This document shows positions 53,246 to 62,017 of a stretch of DNA of 64,000 bases, in pieces. The notes under the pieces are model-generated. The model was given only the letters and a program-made list of their open reading frames with translations. It did no database searches and was not told where the DNA came from. The translations under genes and the position numbers were made by a program. This DNA is from Chitinophaga caeni. Its GTDB lineage: Bacteria; Bacteroidota; Bacteroidia; Chitinophagales; Chitinophagaceae. Numbering within the stretch: position 1 is the stretch's first letter; the number at the start of each line of letters is the position of its first letter. The DNA is taken from NCBI RefSeq assembly GCF_002557795.1, contig NZ_CP023777.1, positions 1,566,001 to 1,630,000 on the forward strand, written 5' to 3'.

Positions 53246-54316
53246 ATGGCAACAAAAAAGAAAGTTGCTAGTAAAACGACTAAGAAGGCTGCGCCTGCAC
53301 CCAAGGCTAAACCTGCGGCAAAAAAAGCAACCCCTGTAGCTAAAAAAGCTACAGCTAAATCGACCCCTGCAAAGAAAGCAACTTCGGGCGCTAAAGCAAA
53401 AAAAGCAGCCCCCGTTGCCAAGAAAGCAGTGGCCAAGAAACCTACTGCCGCAAAGAAAGCTACAGTTGCCAAACCAGCTCCTAAAAAAGCTGCTACTAAA
53501 GCAACTGTAAAAAAGGCCGCCTCTCCGAAGAAACCAGTTGCTACTGCGAAGAAATCGGTTAAACCCGCACCGGCTGCTAAAGCGCCAGCTAAAAAGGTTG
53601 TAAAACCTAAAGTAACTGCCGCTGCCAGCAAAAAAACCGGTTCGAAATCAACTACTCCTGTTGCCAAGAAATCCGCAAAACCGGTAATTGCTAAAACCGC
53701 AGTAAAAGAAGAAATAATGCCAGTAAAGAAAGTAGCCAAGGAAAAACAGGAAAAAACAACCAGCAAGAAAGCTAAAGCTGTTGAATCTACTGTTGAACCG
53801 GTAGAAAAATCGGAAAAAGTAGAGAAATCTACAAAATCTGCAAAATCTGCTGGAAAATCTTCAAGTAAGTCTGCCAGCGCGGCTTCGTACCAACCGGCTT
53901 TTACGAAATCAGTGTTGGATGAACCGGAAGTTCCTGTCGGTCCCGTATACCGCTACAGTGATAGCGAGTTACAGGAGTTCAAAGAACTTATTACCAAAAA
54001 ATTGGAAGCGGCCAAAAAAGAACTGATCTTTTTACAAGGGCTTATTACCCGTAAGGACGAAGCAGGTACCGACGATACTGAGAATAAATACATGAGCATG
54101 GAAGATGGTAGCGGCTCCCAAGAAAGGGAACAGCTGAACCAGATGGCTAGCCGCCAAATCCAATTTATCGATCACCTCGAAAAAGCCATGGTACGTATCG
54201 AAAATAAAACCTATGGTATTTGCCGCGTAACCGGTAAGCTGATCGATAAAGCAAGGCTGAAAGCTGTACCGCATGCGACCTTGAGTATTGAAGCCAAGTT
54301 GGCCAAAAACAAGTAA
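53246..54316 (+). CDS. DksA/TraR-like protein with histone H1-like lysine/alanine tail
   Basis: Protein of 356 residues. Residues 1-215 are a Lys/Ala/Pro-rich, low-complexity segment with many AKKA, PAKK and VAKK units, like histone H1 tails. Residues 230-356 form a DksA/TraR-like domain with a coiled coil (SELQEFKELITKKLEAAKK...) and a terminal knuckle YGICRVTGKLI...VPHATLSIEAK. Only C326 of the four zinc cysteines remains; the others are T, S and A. It starts 5 bp after ileS, so the two are co-transcribed. DNA compaction by the tail combined with RNA-polymerase binding is a plausible but untested role. Confidence 0.85.
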   Translation: MATKKKVASKTTKKAAPAPKAKPAAKKATPVAKKATAKSTPAKKATSGAKAKKAAPVAKKAVAKKPTAAKKATVAKPAPKKAATKATVKKAASPKKPVATAKKSVKPAPAAKAPAKKVVKPKVTAAASKKTGSKSTTPVAKKSAKPVIAKTAVKEEIMPVKKVAKEKQEKTTSKKAKAVESTVEPVEKSEKVEKSTKSAKSAGKSSSKSASAASYQPAFTKSVLDEPEVPVGPVYRYSDSELQEFKELITKKLEAAKKELIFLQGLITRKDEAGTDDTENKYMSMEDGSGSQEREQLNQMASRQIQFIDHLEKAMVRIENKTYGICRVTGKLIDKARLKAVPHATLSIEAKLAKNK

Positions 54317-54342
54317 TTAAATTATTGACCTTATAAAATTTA

Positions 54343-54383
54343 AAAACCGTTGCAACCACTCGTTGCAACGGTTTTGTTTTTTT
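54343..54383. terminator. Terminator after ileS operon
   Basis: Perfect 14-bp stem AAAACCGTTGCAAC / GTTGCAACGGTTTT, then GTTTTTTT. It also ends the convergent fusion gene, whose stop overlaps the T-run. Confidence 0.9.
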
Positions 54384-55899
54384 ATACTTGCTGAATGACC
54401 TGCTTTTTGCATTGCCTTTTATGCAACCAGTAAGCGGTTCCCAGTACCGCGATGGTTGCAATCGCGGCGAAACCAATACGTTTTAATTTCCGGTTTTTAT
54501 ACCAGGGTAAATATTTTACAGGCATACTCGGGACAATCTTTAATAAGGGGTATATATTATTGCCCGGGATTATCCTGTCCGCAACTTTTTCTATAGCAGG
54601 AATTGCCGGAGAAAATGCTATGCCGATGCCGGCTAGGCTTAACAAATCCGCATCTTTTTTCCCACTGCCAACGTAAATAATATTACTTGTAGGAATGTGA
54701 TATTTTTCTTCAATGTATTCCAAAAGGTAGCTCTTGTCATATTTAGGGAAACCTTTAATCGGGTCGTTTTTTAAGAAATATTCAGGAATGGTGATTTCTC
54801 CCGTTGCAACACTATGGTAAAAATGTAAGCGGTTTGCAAATACGAAATCGATACCTAGTTTATTCTTGATATGGTGAGCAATAGTTTCGAAGCCATCCGT
54901 TACAATTCCCACCACGTAACCTTTCTTTTTTAAATCCCTAATAACATCAGACGCACCGGTCACCAACGGGATTTCATCGGCCACTTCTTGCAATTCCGCT
55001 ATATTCCTGTTCTCGAAAAGATGAACGCTTCTTTTGAGAATGTCGATCGGGTCTGAATAATGTTGTAATATTTGCTGATATGCCTCCTCCTTGTCGAAAG
55101 TAAGCGTAGCGAGTTGCATATAATCTTGTGTTAATAAAACCTCGTCAAGGTTGAAGATGATCATCTTCTGTAGTTTATCGATCGACTCCATGATGGATCT
55201 TTCCATTTGCTCGCGGATAAGATGGATGTTACTTAATGTTTCGAGGTTCTGTATCGGGAAGTTCTCCGCTTTTTGCAAGATCGTCCGCGATACTTCGCGC
55301 GACATTTTGCCAAGTTGTTCCCAGCTTTGCATATTATTTTCGATCTTGCCTATGTTGACTTCAACAATCCTTGCTCCGGCCATATGCATATCTATCAATA
55401 GGCCAATATCTACCCCGTAATCATTTTCAAATTGAATCTCCTTAAGGAAATCTTTCCGCGCTGCGATCATACCGCTCAAAGGTTGGTGGAAACCGGCAAT
55501 TTCGGGAAATAAAATGCTTAGTAAGGGTTTGGCCACCAACTCCGTTACCCGCCCGGCTTGACGTTGGAAATAGGACTTTACAAAATCTGCATCGCCATCC
55601 AGGATAGGTGCGGCTAGCTTTTCAGCTACATCGGGTGTATAGGTCAATATATCTCCGTCCAGGTATACTATGGTATCGTATTTTGCAGCCATCATGCCTT
55701 CCAGCATCGAGATACCTTTCCCGCGAATGCTACTGGTAATCACGCGTACTTTTTCCTTCATCGCTTCTGATACGGTATTATCGATAGAATTATCATCCAC
55801 CAAGATAATTTCATGGGGTAAAGTTGTTTTCTTGAGAGTGCGGATAACTTGCCGGATGGTGTTGCCTTCGTTTAAAACTGGTATAACAATGGAAATCAT
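54382..55899 (-). CDS. GT2 glycosyltransferase fused to degenerate HAD phosphatase-like domain
   Basis: Protein of 505 residues. Residues 1-230 are a GT2-type glycosyltransferase (IPVLNEGNTI, LVDDNSID, DGD at 81-83) resembling glucosyl-3-phosphoglycerate synthases. Residues 245-445 resemble SerB-type HAD phosphatases, but motif I reads N250-L-D rather than D-x-D, and motif IV is GSGKKDAD (411-418) in place of GDGxND. The phosphatase half is therefore probably inactive or altered. One helix (about 475-491) and a basic tail follow. ATG 55899 gives the typical GT2 opening (MISIVIPVLNEG); a frame 13 codons longer exists. The likely product is a compatible-solute or lipid-linked sugar, which is unproven. 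Confidence 0.78.
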   Translation of the reverse strand: MISIVIPVLNEGNTIRQVIRTLKKTTLPHEIILVDDNSIDNTVSEAMKEKVRVITSSIRGKGISMLEGMMAAKYDTIVYLDGDILTYTPDVAEKLAAPILDGDADFVKSYFQRQAGRVTELVAKPLLSILFPEIAGFHQPLSGMIAARKDFLKEIQFENDYGVDIGLLIDMHMAGARIVEVNIGKIENNMQSWEQLGKMSREVSRTILQKAENFPIQNLETLSNIHLIREQMERSIMESIDKLQKMIIFNLDEVLLTQDYMQLATLTFDKEEAYQQILQHYSDPIDILKRSVHLFENRNIAELQEVADEIPLVTGASDVIRDLKKKGYVVGIVTDGFETIAHHIKNKLGIDFVFANRLHFYHSVATGEITIPEYFLKNDPIKGFPKYDKSYLLEYIEEKYHIPTSNIIYVGSGKKDADLLSLAGIGIAFSPAIPAIEKVADRIIPGNNIYPLLKIVPSMPVKYLPWYKNRKLKRIGFAAIATIAVLGTAYWLHKRQCKKQVIQQV

Positions 55900-55986
55900 G
55901 GCCTTGCATTGATAGGTGAACAAATCCATACCACACATTCGTTCGCTCTTGGCGAGAATCTTTTACCAAAAATAGTACCATAAAAA

Positions 55987-56010
55987 AACACCGGCGCAGT
56001 GGCCGGTGTT
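55987..56010 (-). terminator. Terminator after MsbA-like gene
   Basis: Stem AACACCGGC / GCCGGTGTT with a 6-nt loop. On the minus strand it is followed by TTTTTATGG, 21 bp after the stop. Confidence 0.8.
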
Positions 56011-56031
56011 CAATATCTTACCAGGAAATAA

Positions 56032-57858
56032 TTATTTAAATTCTTGCATCTCCACGAGTTTCTTATAGGTTCCGTTGTTTTGCATCAACATGTCATGTGT
56101 ACCTTTTTCCACGATATGTCCTTTGTCCATTACGATGATTTCATGGGCGTGCTGGATCGTGGATAACCTGTGGGCGATCACGATAGTAGTGCGGGATTGC
56201 ATTACTTTATCTAATGCATCCTGTACCAATTTTTCGGATTCCGTGTCTAGTGCCGAAGTTGCTTCATCTAAAATTAAGATCGGCGGGTTTTTGAAAATGG
56301 CCCGGGCGATGGTGAGCCTTTGCCTTTGTCCTCCGCTGAGTTTCATTCCTCGATCCCCGATGGTTGTTTCATAACCATTTTCCAGGTTCTCGATAAACTC
56401 GTGCGCGTTCGCAATCTTGGCGGCTTTTATCACGGCTCCAGGATCGGCATCGGGTTGACCGAAAGCAATGTTATTAAATACGGAATCATTGAATAAGATG
56501 GCTTCTTGCGAAACGATCCCCATTAAGTGTCTTAAGTCTCGCAGTTTCAGACCTTTAACATCTTTACCATCCAGTAGTAATTGACCTTCGGTTACATCAT
56601 AAAACCGTGGTAGCAAGTCCACCATTGTAGATTTACCGGAACCACTTCTGCCTACCAGGGCAATCATCCTCCCTTTTTCAATATTTAGGCTAACATCCTG
56701 CAAAACATTTTGCTGGTCATACCTGAAAGTAACGTTTTTATATTCTATGTTTTTATCGAAGGAGGCTACGGGTTCCGCGTCGGGGCTATCTTCGATCTTG
56801 ACGGGTTCATCGATCATGGCAAATATCCTTTCACCTGCAACGAGTCCCTTTTGTAAACCCGTGATAGCGTTCGAAATGTTTTTGGCAGGTTGAATAATTT
56901 GCGAATAGGCGCCGATATAAGCAATAAATGCGGGGGCAGTAAGCGTACCATCTTCACCGAGGATAAGATAACCACCGTAAATGATTAAGATAACTACAAC
57001 TACAATTCCCAGCAGCTCTGAAATAGGTGAAGCCAACTCCCTCTGGTTGAATAAAGAGCGGCTGATTTTTGTAAAGCCTTTATTGACCTTTGCAAATTTA
57101 CCTTCAACAAAGCTTTCTCCCCCGAAACCTTGGATTACTTTTATATTACCCAGCGATTCTTCTGAGACGTTTAAAATTTTTCCCAACATTTCCTGGCTGT
57201 AATACCCTTTTTTCTTCAGCTTTTTAGAGATGTACGAAATTAAATAACCCGAAATGGGGAAGAAGAAAATGGTGAAAAGTGTAAGCTTGGCCGATATGAT
57301 GAATAGTAAAATAAATGTGGATACAATTACGAAAGGGTCGCGCAACAAAACTTGTACACTATTTACAATCGTATTTTCAACCTCTTGTACATCGTTGGTA
57401 ACCACGGAAAGGATATCACCTTTTTGCCTATTATGGTAAAATGATAAAGATTGCCCTAATAAGCGGCGGAATAATGTATTGCGTAAATTTTCCAGGATTT
57501 TCATCCGCATCCTGATCATCGTCCGGGAAGCCATGTACCGCCCCAGGTTAGCGATGATGGTACAGGTAGCAATGATGCAACATACGAATACCAAGGCATG
57601 TATTGGGCCGCCGTTTAATACAAGCGATGTATAATAATGGTTAAATAAATCTTTGAAGTACTGGATGGAATATGAAAATTCTGGTAAGGGAATCGCTTTA
57701 ATCACTGCTTCCTTGTTGAATAAAGTGTCCATCATAGGGATCAACATCACGAAGTTGAATAAACCGAAAATCACCCCCACTATCGTGTAAATAACATACT
57801 CTGGTATATAATGCCTTAAAGGGAAAGCATAACCCAATAAACGCTTGAATGTTTTCAT
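56032..57858 (-). CDS. MsbA-type ABC exporter (fused permease-ATPase)
   Basis: Half-transporter of 608 residues with six helices in the N-terminal ABC membrane domain and a C-terminal ATPase domain. Walker A is GRSGSGKSTM, the signature LSGGQRQRL, Walker B ILILDEATSALD and the H-loop AHRLST. It should dimerise and export lipids or other hydrophobic compounds; the MsbA/lipid A assignment is by type only. ATG 57858 (MKTFKRLLGYAF) was chosen over an ATG 8 codons upstream, because the -7 box at 57884-57891 would otherwise overlap the start. Confidence 0.9.
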   Translation of the reverse strand: MKTFKRLLGYAFPLRHYIPEYVIYTIVGVIFGLFNFVMLIPMMDTLFNKEAVIKAIPLPEFSYSIQYFKDLFNHYYTSLVLNGGPIHALVFVCCIIATCTIIANLGRYMASRTMIRMRMKILENLRNTLFRRLLGQSLSFYHNRQKGDILSVVTNDVQEVENTIVNSVQVLLRDPFVIVSTFILLFIISAKLTLFTIFFFPISGYLISYISKKLKKKGYYSQEMLGKILNVSEESLGNIKVIQGFGGESFVEGKFAKVNKGFTKISRSLFNQRELASPISELLGIVVVVILIIYGGYLILGEDGTLTAPAFIAYIGAYSQIIQPAKNISNAITGLQKGLVAGERIFAMIDEPVKIEDSPDAEPVASFDKNIEYKNVTFRYDQQNVLQDVSLNIEKGRMIALVGRSGSGKSTMVDLLPRFYDVTEGQLLLDGKDVKGLKLRDLRHLMGIVSQEAILFNDSVFNNIAFGQPDADPGAVIKAAKIANAHEFIENLENGYETTIGDRGMKLSGGQRQRLTIARAIFKNPPILILDEATSALDTESEKLVQDALDKVMQSRTTIVIAHRLSTIQHAHEIIVMDKGHIVEKGTHDMLMQNNGTYKKLVEMQEFK

Positions 57859-57883
57859 GCTGGATCTATTCGTAAAAAACAAG

Positions 57884-57891
57884 CAAAAGTA
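57884..57891 (-). promoter_or_regulatory. -7 box for ABC exporter
   Basis: TACTTTTG on the minus strand, 25 bp upstream of the chosen ATG, matches TAnnTTTG. Confidence 0.4.
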
Positions 57892-58014
57892 AGCATTTGA
57901 ACCGATAGTGCTCGTCGAAATAAAGCGGCATCTCGCTAGAATTGGTTAGTTTTGTATAAACTTGACAAAGGTTTGATATTTGTGTAACAAAGTGGAGCGT
58001 TAAATTTATCGAAT

Positions 58015-58395
58015 ATGCAAGAATCTAAAAGACAAAAACAAGTCGGACAAATAATACAACAAGATATCAGCGATATATTACAACGTATGGGCTTCAACGT
58101 GATTGAAGGCGGTATGATCTCCGTTTCCAGCGTTAAAATGACGCCTGATTTATTAGAAGCCAGGATTTACCTGAGCATGTTTAATATCAAGGAACCCAAG
58201 GAAATGTTGGGCCGCATCTTGGAACGCGGCAGTGAAATCCGGAAGGAACTGGGGAACCGCGTTGCCAAGCAATTGCGCCGGGTGCCGGAATTACAATTTT
58301 TCCTGGACGACACCCTGGAACATGTTTTCAAGATGGAAGCCATCTTTAAACAGATTCAAGACGAGCGCGACCAGAGAGAAAAAGGCCAACAATAG
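58015..58395 (+). CDS. rbfA: 30S ribosome-binding factor A
   Basis: KH-fold ribosome maturation factor of 126 residues. The family pattern is visible in KQVGQIIQQDISDIL, VSSVKMTPDLLEARIYLSMF and RVAKQLRRVPELQFFLDDTLEH. It binds the 30S subunit near 16S helix 45 during late assembly. It is followed after 24 bp by a LolC/E-like permease, a frequent pairing in Bacteroidota. The usual infB/nusA neighbours are absent. Confidence 0.95.
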   Translation: MQESKRQKQVGQIIQQDISDILQRMGFNVIEGGMISVSSVKMTPDLLEARIYLSMFNIKEPKEMLGRILERGSEIRKELGNRVAKQLRRVPELQFFLDDTLEHVFKMEAIFKQIQDERDQREKGQQ

Positions 58396-58419
58396 CATAG
58401 CAAATCCTAGTAAATTCTT

Positions 58420-59661
58420 ATGACCTGGCAATTCGCTTCCCGTTATTTCTGGGCCCGAAAATCTACACATGCCATCAATATCATTGCATGGGTGAGCGTT
58501 GGCGCTATTGCCGTGGGAACCGGTGCGTTGATCATTATCCTGAGCGTATTTAATGGCTTTGAAGGTATTGTAAAGTCTTTATATGCCACTTTCTACCCAT
58601 CGGTGATCGTTCAACCGGCGAGTGGTAAGACGATGCAATTAACGACCGCTCAACTCGGAAAGATCAGGGAAACGCCCGGCGTAGCTTATATTTCACAAAC
58701 AATTGAGGATAAAGCTGTGCTGCGCAATGATAAAAATCAAACGATCGTTACGATTAAAGGGGTCGATGACCAATATACCAAGGTTACCGGGGTACAGGAT
58801 CACATTGTCAGGGGTAAGTTCGATATCAGTAACCAAAGTGGTTACAGCGCCGTATTGGGTATCGGTATCGAGAGCGCCTTGGAAGTAGATGTTGAAAGTA
58901 GCTTGGTGCCTTTGACGGTATATGTGCCCAAGCGGCCAGGTAGCATGAGCAGCAGCGCGTTCGATATCGGTTTGCCGGAACAGGCATTGAATTCGGATAT
59001 TTTATTCCCGGTGGGAACATTTGCCATCCAGCAGGATTTTGACAGCAAGTACGTGATAACGAATATTGCCTTTTTGCGTCGCATACTTGATTTGGCACCC
59101 GGGGAGATGACTTCCCTGGAAATAGCTTCCAAAGACGGTTACGATGATACCAGGCTGAAAAGGGAGATCGGGAAAATCCTGGGATCTTCTTATAAAGTAC
59201 TAACCCGGTATGAGCAAAATCAAACATTATACGGTGTAATGCAAACAGAAAAGTGGGCCGTTTATATCTTCCTGAGCTTCATCCTTGTCATTGCCGCCTT
59301 TAACATGATCGGTTCATTGTCTATGCTGGTTATTGAAAAACGTAAGGATATCACGATCCTGAAAGCCATGGGCGCGAGGAATAGCAGGATTCTAAAAATA
59401 TTTTTATCGGAAGGGATGATTATCGTGGGATTAGGTTCCTTGATCGGCTTTGGTTTGGCAACATTATTTTGCGTCGTGCAACAGCATTTCGGCTTGATTA
59501 AGCTGGGGGGGAATTCTTTCCTGATCGATGCTTACCCGGTAAATATGAAGTGGCAGGACTTTAGCTTGGTGGGAATAACCGTTATAATAATCGGCTTTAT
59601 AGCCAGTTGGTACCCGGCCAGGAGGGCATCGTTACAAACAATCGATTTAAAAGCTACCTAA
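58420..59661 (+). CDS. LolC/LolE-like ABC transporter permease
   Basis: Permease of 413 residues with FtsX/LolCE topology: one N-terminal helix (INIIAWVSVGAIAVGTGALIIILSVFNGFEG), a MacB-like periplasmic domain, and three C-terminal helices (AVYIFLSFILVIAAFNMIGS and two more). The ATPase LolD is not adjacent. It probably takes part in releasing lipoproteins to the outer membrane, which suits a genome with many lipoproteins. The last residues QTIDLKAT are typical of the family. Confidence 0.9.
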   Translation: MTWQFASRYFWARKSTHAINIIAWVSVGAIAVGTGALIIILSVFNGFEGIVKSLYATFYPSVIVQPASGKTMQLTTAQLGKIRETPGVAYISQTIEDKAVLRNDKNQTIVTIKGVDDQYTKVTGVQDHIVRGKFDISNQSGYSAVLGIGIESALEVDVESSLVPLTVYVPKRPGSMSSSAFDIGLPEQALNSDILFPVGTFAIQQDFDSKYVITNIAFLRRILDLAPGEMTSLEIASKDGYDDTRLKREIGKILGSSYKVLTRYEQNQTLYGVMQTEKWAVYIFLSFILVIAAFNMIGSLSMLVIEKRKDITILKAMGARNSRILKIFLSEGMIIVGLGSLIGFGLATLFCVVQQHFGLIKLGGNSFLIDAYPVNMKWQDFSLVGITVIIIGFIASWYPARRASLQTIDLKAT

Positions 59662-59680
59662 AATTCTTTCTTATAAAAGC

Positions 59681-59725
59681 AAAAACAACCCATCGATGAT
59701 ATTATTTTATCGATGGGTTGTTTTT
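59681..59725. terminator. Strong bidirectional terminator
   Basis: Perfect 17-bp stem AAAAACAACCCATCGAT / ATCGATGGGTTGTTTTT between convergent genes. Confidence 0.9.
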
Positions 59726-59751
59726 ATATAATATTTTCTGTTTAATAAATA

Positions 59752-60600
59752 TTAATAATCACCTAAAGTCTCGGGCAATTGTTCCAAAGCTTTTGCAAGT
59801 TGTTCGTTGTTTGGAGCGATGCCATGCCATTCGTGTGTTCCTTCCATGAAGTCAACACCTTTACCCATGATGGTTTTCATCAGGATAACGATTGGCTGAC
59901 CTTGACCGGTGAGGCTTTTAGCTTTTTCCAAGGTAGCGATGACATCATCCATATCATTGCCATACATGTGGAGTACTTTCCAGCCGAAGGAGAAGAATTT
60001 GGCATCCAGGTCGCCGGTATTCATCACTTTCTCGATCGGGCCATCAATTTGCTGACCGTTCCAGTCAACAGTTAAGATCAGGTTGTCAACTTTCTTATGG
60101 CCTGCAAACATGATCGCTTCCCAACATTGGCCTTCATTCAATTCACCATCGCCGCAAAGTGCATATACCAATTTATTGTCCCCGTTTAATTTTTTAGCAG
60201 TTGCTGCACCCAATGCCACGCTGATGCCTTGGCCTAATGAACCACTGGCAATTCTGACCCCTGGGAGGTGCTCATGCGTCGTCGGGTGACCTTGTAAGCG
60301 GGAATCCAACTTCCTGAAAGTGCTTAATTCAGAAATCGGAAAGTAACCAGACCTAGCTAGGACGCTATAATAAACTGGAGATATATGGCCATTAGAAAGG
60401 AAGAACAAATCTTGATCACGACCGTTCATATCGAAGGGTTGCGCATGGTGTTGCATCACCTTGAAAAAGAGCGCCGTGAAATAATCGGTACATCCTAAAG
60501 ATCCGCCCGGGTGACCGCTTTGGACTGCATGAACCATTCTAACGATATCCCTGCGTACCTGGGTAGCTATGTCTTTCAGTTCTGGCATGGTAATTGACAT
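59752..60600 (-). CDS. Transketolase, N-terminal subunit
   Basis: Thiamine-diphosphate-binding subunit of 282 residues, equal to the first half of full transketolase. SGHPGGSLGCTDYFTALFF and the ThDP motif CGDGELNEGQCWEA...WNGQQIDG are clear. It needs the C-terminal subunit (pyrimidine-binding and C-terminal domains), which in most genomes of this type follows directly. Here a terminator and a convergent gene follow instead, so the partner must be elsewhere. It acts in the non-oxidative pentose phosphate pathway or a related ketol transfer. Confidence 0.93.
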   Translation of the reverse strand: MSITMPELKDIATQVRRDIVRMVHAVQSGHPGGSLGCTDYFTALFFKVMQHHAQPFDMNGRDQDLFFLSNGHISPVYYSVLARSGYFPISELSTFRKLDSRLQGHPTTHEHLPGVRIASGSLGQGISVALGAATAKKLNGDNKLVYALCGDGELNEGQCWEAIMFAGHKKVDNLILTVDWNGQQIDGPIEKVMNTGDLDAKFFSFGWKVLHMYGNDMDDVIATLEKAKSLTGQGQPIVILMKTIMGKGVDFMEGTHEWHGIAPNNEQLAKALEQLPETLGDY

Positions 60601-60612
60601 TTAAGTGAGCCG

Positions 60613-60620
60613 CAAATGTA
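60613..60620 (-). promoter_or_regulatory. -7 box for transketolase subunit gene
   Basis: TACATTTG on the minus strand, 12 bp before the ATG at 60600, matches TAnnTTTG and implies a short leader. Confidence 0.4.
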
Positions 60621-60727
60621 ATAGAAAATTAGTAAGAAATGTGCTGAATTGTAGCAAAAAATAATGTTTAATTCAATGGAATGTGAATTTTTTTTGAAAT
60701 AAATTCAATGCATTCCATTGTTATTTA

Positions 60728-60735
60728 TATCTTTG
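60728..60735 (+). promoter_or_regulatory. -7 box for WecA-like gene
   Basis: TATCTTTG followed by C, 17 bp before ATG 60753. It lies inside a longer in-frame ORF that begins at 60708, showing that the earlier ATG cannot be used from this promoter. Confidence 0.5.
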
Positions 60736-60752
60736 CACAACACCCCCCAAAT

Positions 60753-61898
60753 ATGGAGAATGTAATTATCGCGACTGTCCTAAGTTTTGTTATAACCTAT
60801 TTCGGAATTCCGATCTTGATAAAAGTGGCGGAATTGAAAAATCTCTATGACGAACCGGACGAGCGCAAGTCACATAAGACATTAAAACCCACCTTAGGTG
60901 GTATGGGATTCTTCGCAGGATTTATCATTGCGTTATCTATTTGTGCGCCCTCACAATCCATGTCTCCATTACAATATCTCTTGGGAGCATTCTTCATCAT
61001 ATTCATGGTAGGTTTGAAAGATGATATCGTTGGATTGTCTCCATTGAAAAAATTGATTGGTCAAATATGTGCGGCGTTCTGTATTATTTATCTCGGTAAT
61101 ATCCAGATTACAAGTATGTACGGCCTGTTCGGGGTGCAGGAGTTGCCTTATCACATCAGCTTATTACTGACTTACTTTACTTTTATCGTAGTGATCAACG
61201 CGTTCAATTTAATTGATGGTGTGGATGGTTTAGCGGGAAGTATCGGCATGTTGGTAGCGGGTGTATTAGGCGCTTATTTCTTATTTGTACACGAAGTGTT
61301 GTTTGCTGTGTTAGGCTTTAGTATGGCCGCCGCATTAGCAGCATTCTTGATATATAATATTTCTCCTTCGAAAATCTTTATGGGCGATACAGGATCTTTA
61401 TTAATAGGCCTGGTTAATACTATATTGGTAGTTAAATTTATCAGTGTAGCCGGTAACCCGGCATCTGCATTACCGGTAGCAGCAGTACCGGCCGTAGCGA
61501 TTGCCATCCTGATCATACCATTGTTCGACACGTTAAGAGTATTCATGATCCGCATGTCGAAAGGCAGATCGCCTTTTTCTGCGGACAGAAATCATATTCA
61601 CCATTATTTATTAGCATTGAAGTTGAATCACCGTCAAACCACATTATCATTGGTATTGACGAATGCTATATTTATCGCGGCTGCTTTCGCACTGCAAAAT
61701 ATTGGTGCTACTTCCTTGTTATTCATCGTATTGGCAGCGGCCTGCGTTTCTACGGGCTGCGTATATTGGGCCAAAAAAAGGGTTCAAGCAAAAAGCGCCC
61801 CTTTGCCAGAACCTATCCCGGCTGCTCAAACTACCATTATCAGCCCCAATCCGAAAATATTGAAAGTCAATACAGAGGGTGTATTACAGGATAAATAA
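60753..61898 (+). CDS. MraY/WecA-like glycosyl-1-phosphate transferase
   Basis: Polytopic enzyme of 381 residues with about ten helices. The catalytic aspartate motifs of the PNPT family are present: KDDIVGLSPLKK, NAFNLIDGVDGLAGS, FMGDTGSLL and the cytoplasmic HIHHYL loop. It transfers a sugar-1-phosphate (usually GlcNAc-1-P) to undecaprenyl phosphate to start O-antigen, teichoic or exopolysaccharide synthesis. It is WecA/RgpG-like rather than MraY by motif style and the extended tail. ATG 60753 is set by the promoter. Confidence 0.9.
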   Translation: MENVIIATVLSFVITYFGIPILIKVAELKNLYDEPDERKSHKTLKPTLGGMGFFAGFIIALSICAPSQSMSPLQYLLGAFFIIFMVGLKDDIVGLSPLKKLIGQICAAFCIIYLGNIQITSMYGLFGVQELPYHISLLLTYFTFIVVINAFNLIDGVDGLAGSIGMLVAGVLGAYFLFVHEVLFAVLGFSMAAALAAFLIYNISPSKIFMGDTGSLLIGLVNTILVVKFISVAGNPASALPVAAVPAVAIAILIIPLFDTLRVFMIRMSKGRSPFSADRNHIHHYLLALKLNHRQTTLSLVLTNAIFIAAAFALQNIGATSLLFIVLAAACVSTGCVYWAKKRVQAKSAPLPEPIPAAQTTIISPNPKILKVNTEGVLQDK

Positions 61899-61963
61899 AG
61901 CTTAGCTTGTAATATTCTTGTAATCGGCGGCGTTTCCCGTATGATTTCTTCCCGGCTAACCCT

Positions 61964-61993
61964 TTGATGAATGAAAGATTTCATGTAGGTTTG
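61964..61993 (+). promoter_or_regulatory. Promoter of frr
   Basis: TTG at 61964-61966 and TAGGTTTG at 61986-61993 with a 19-bp spacer, a good match to the Bacteroidota -33/-7 pattern, 24 bp before the ATG. Confidence 0.55.
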
Positions 61994-62017
61994 CAAGCAC
62001 TTTAAGTTTATAATTAT

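Noticed and set aside
53224..53766. 180-codon minus-strand frame rich in Ala/Phe/Val
   Set aside because: It is the antisense reading of the Lys/Ala repeats in the DksA-like gene; repetitive coding strands produce such frames.
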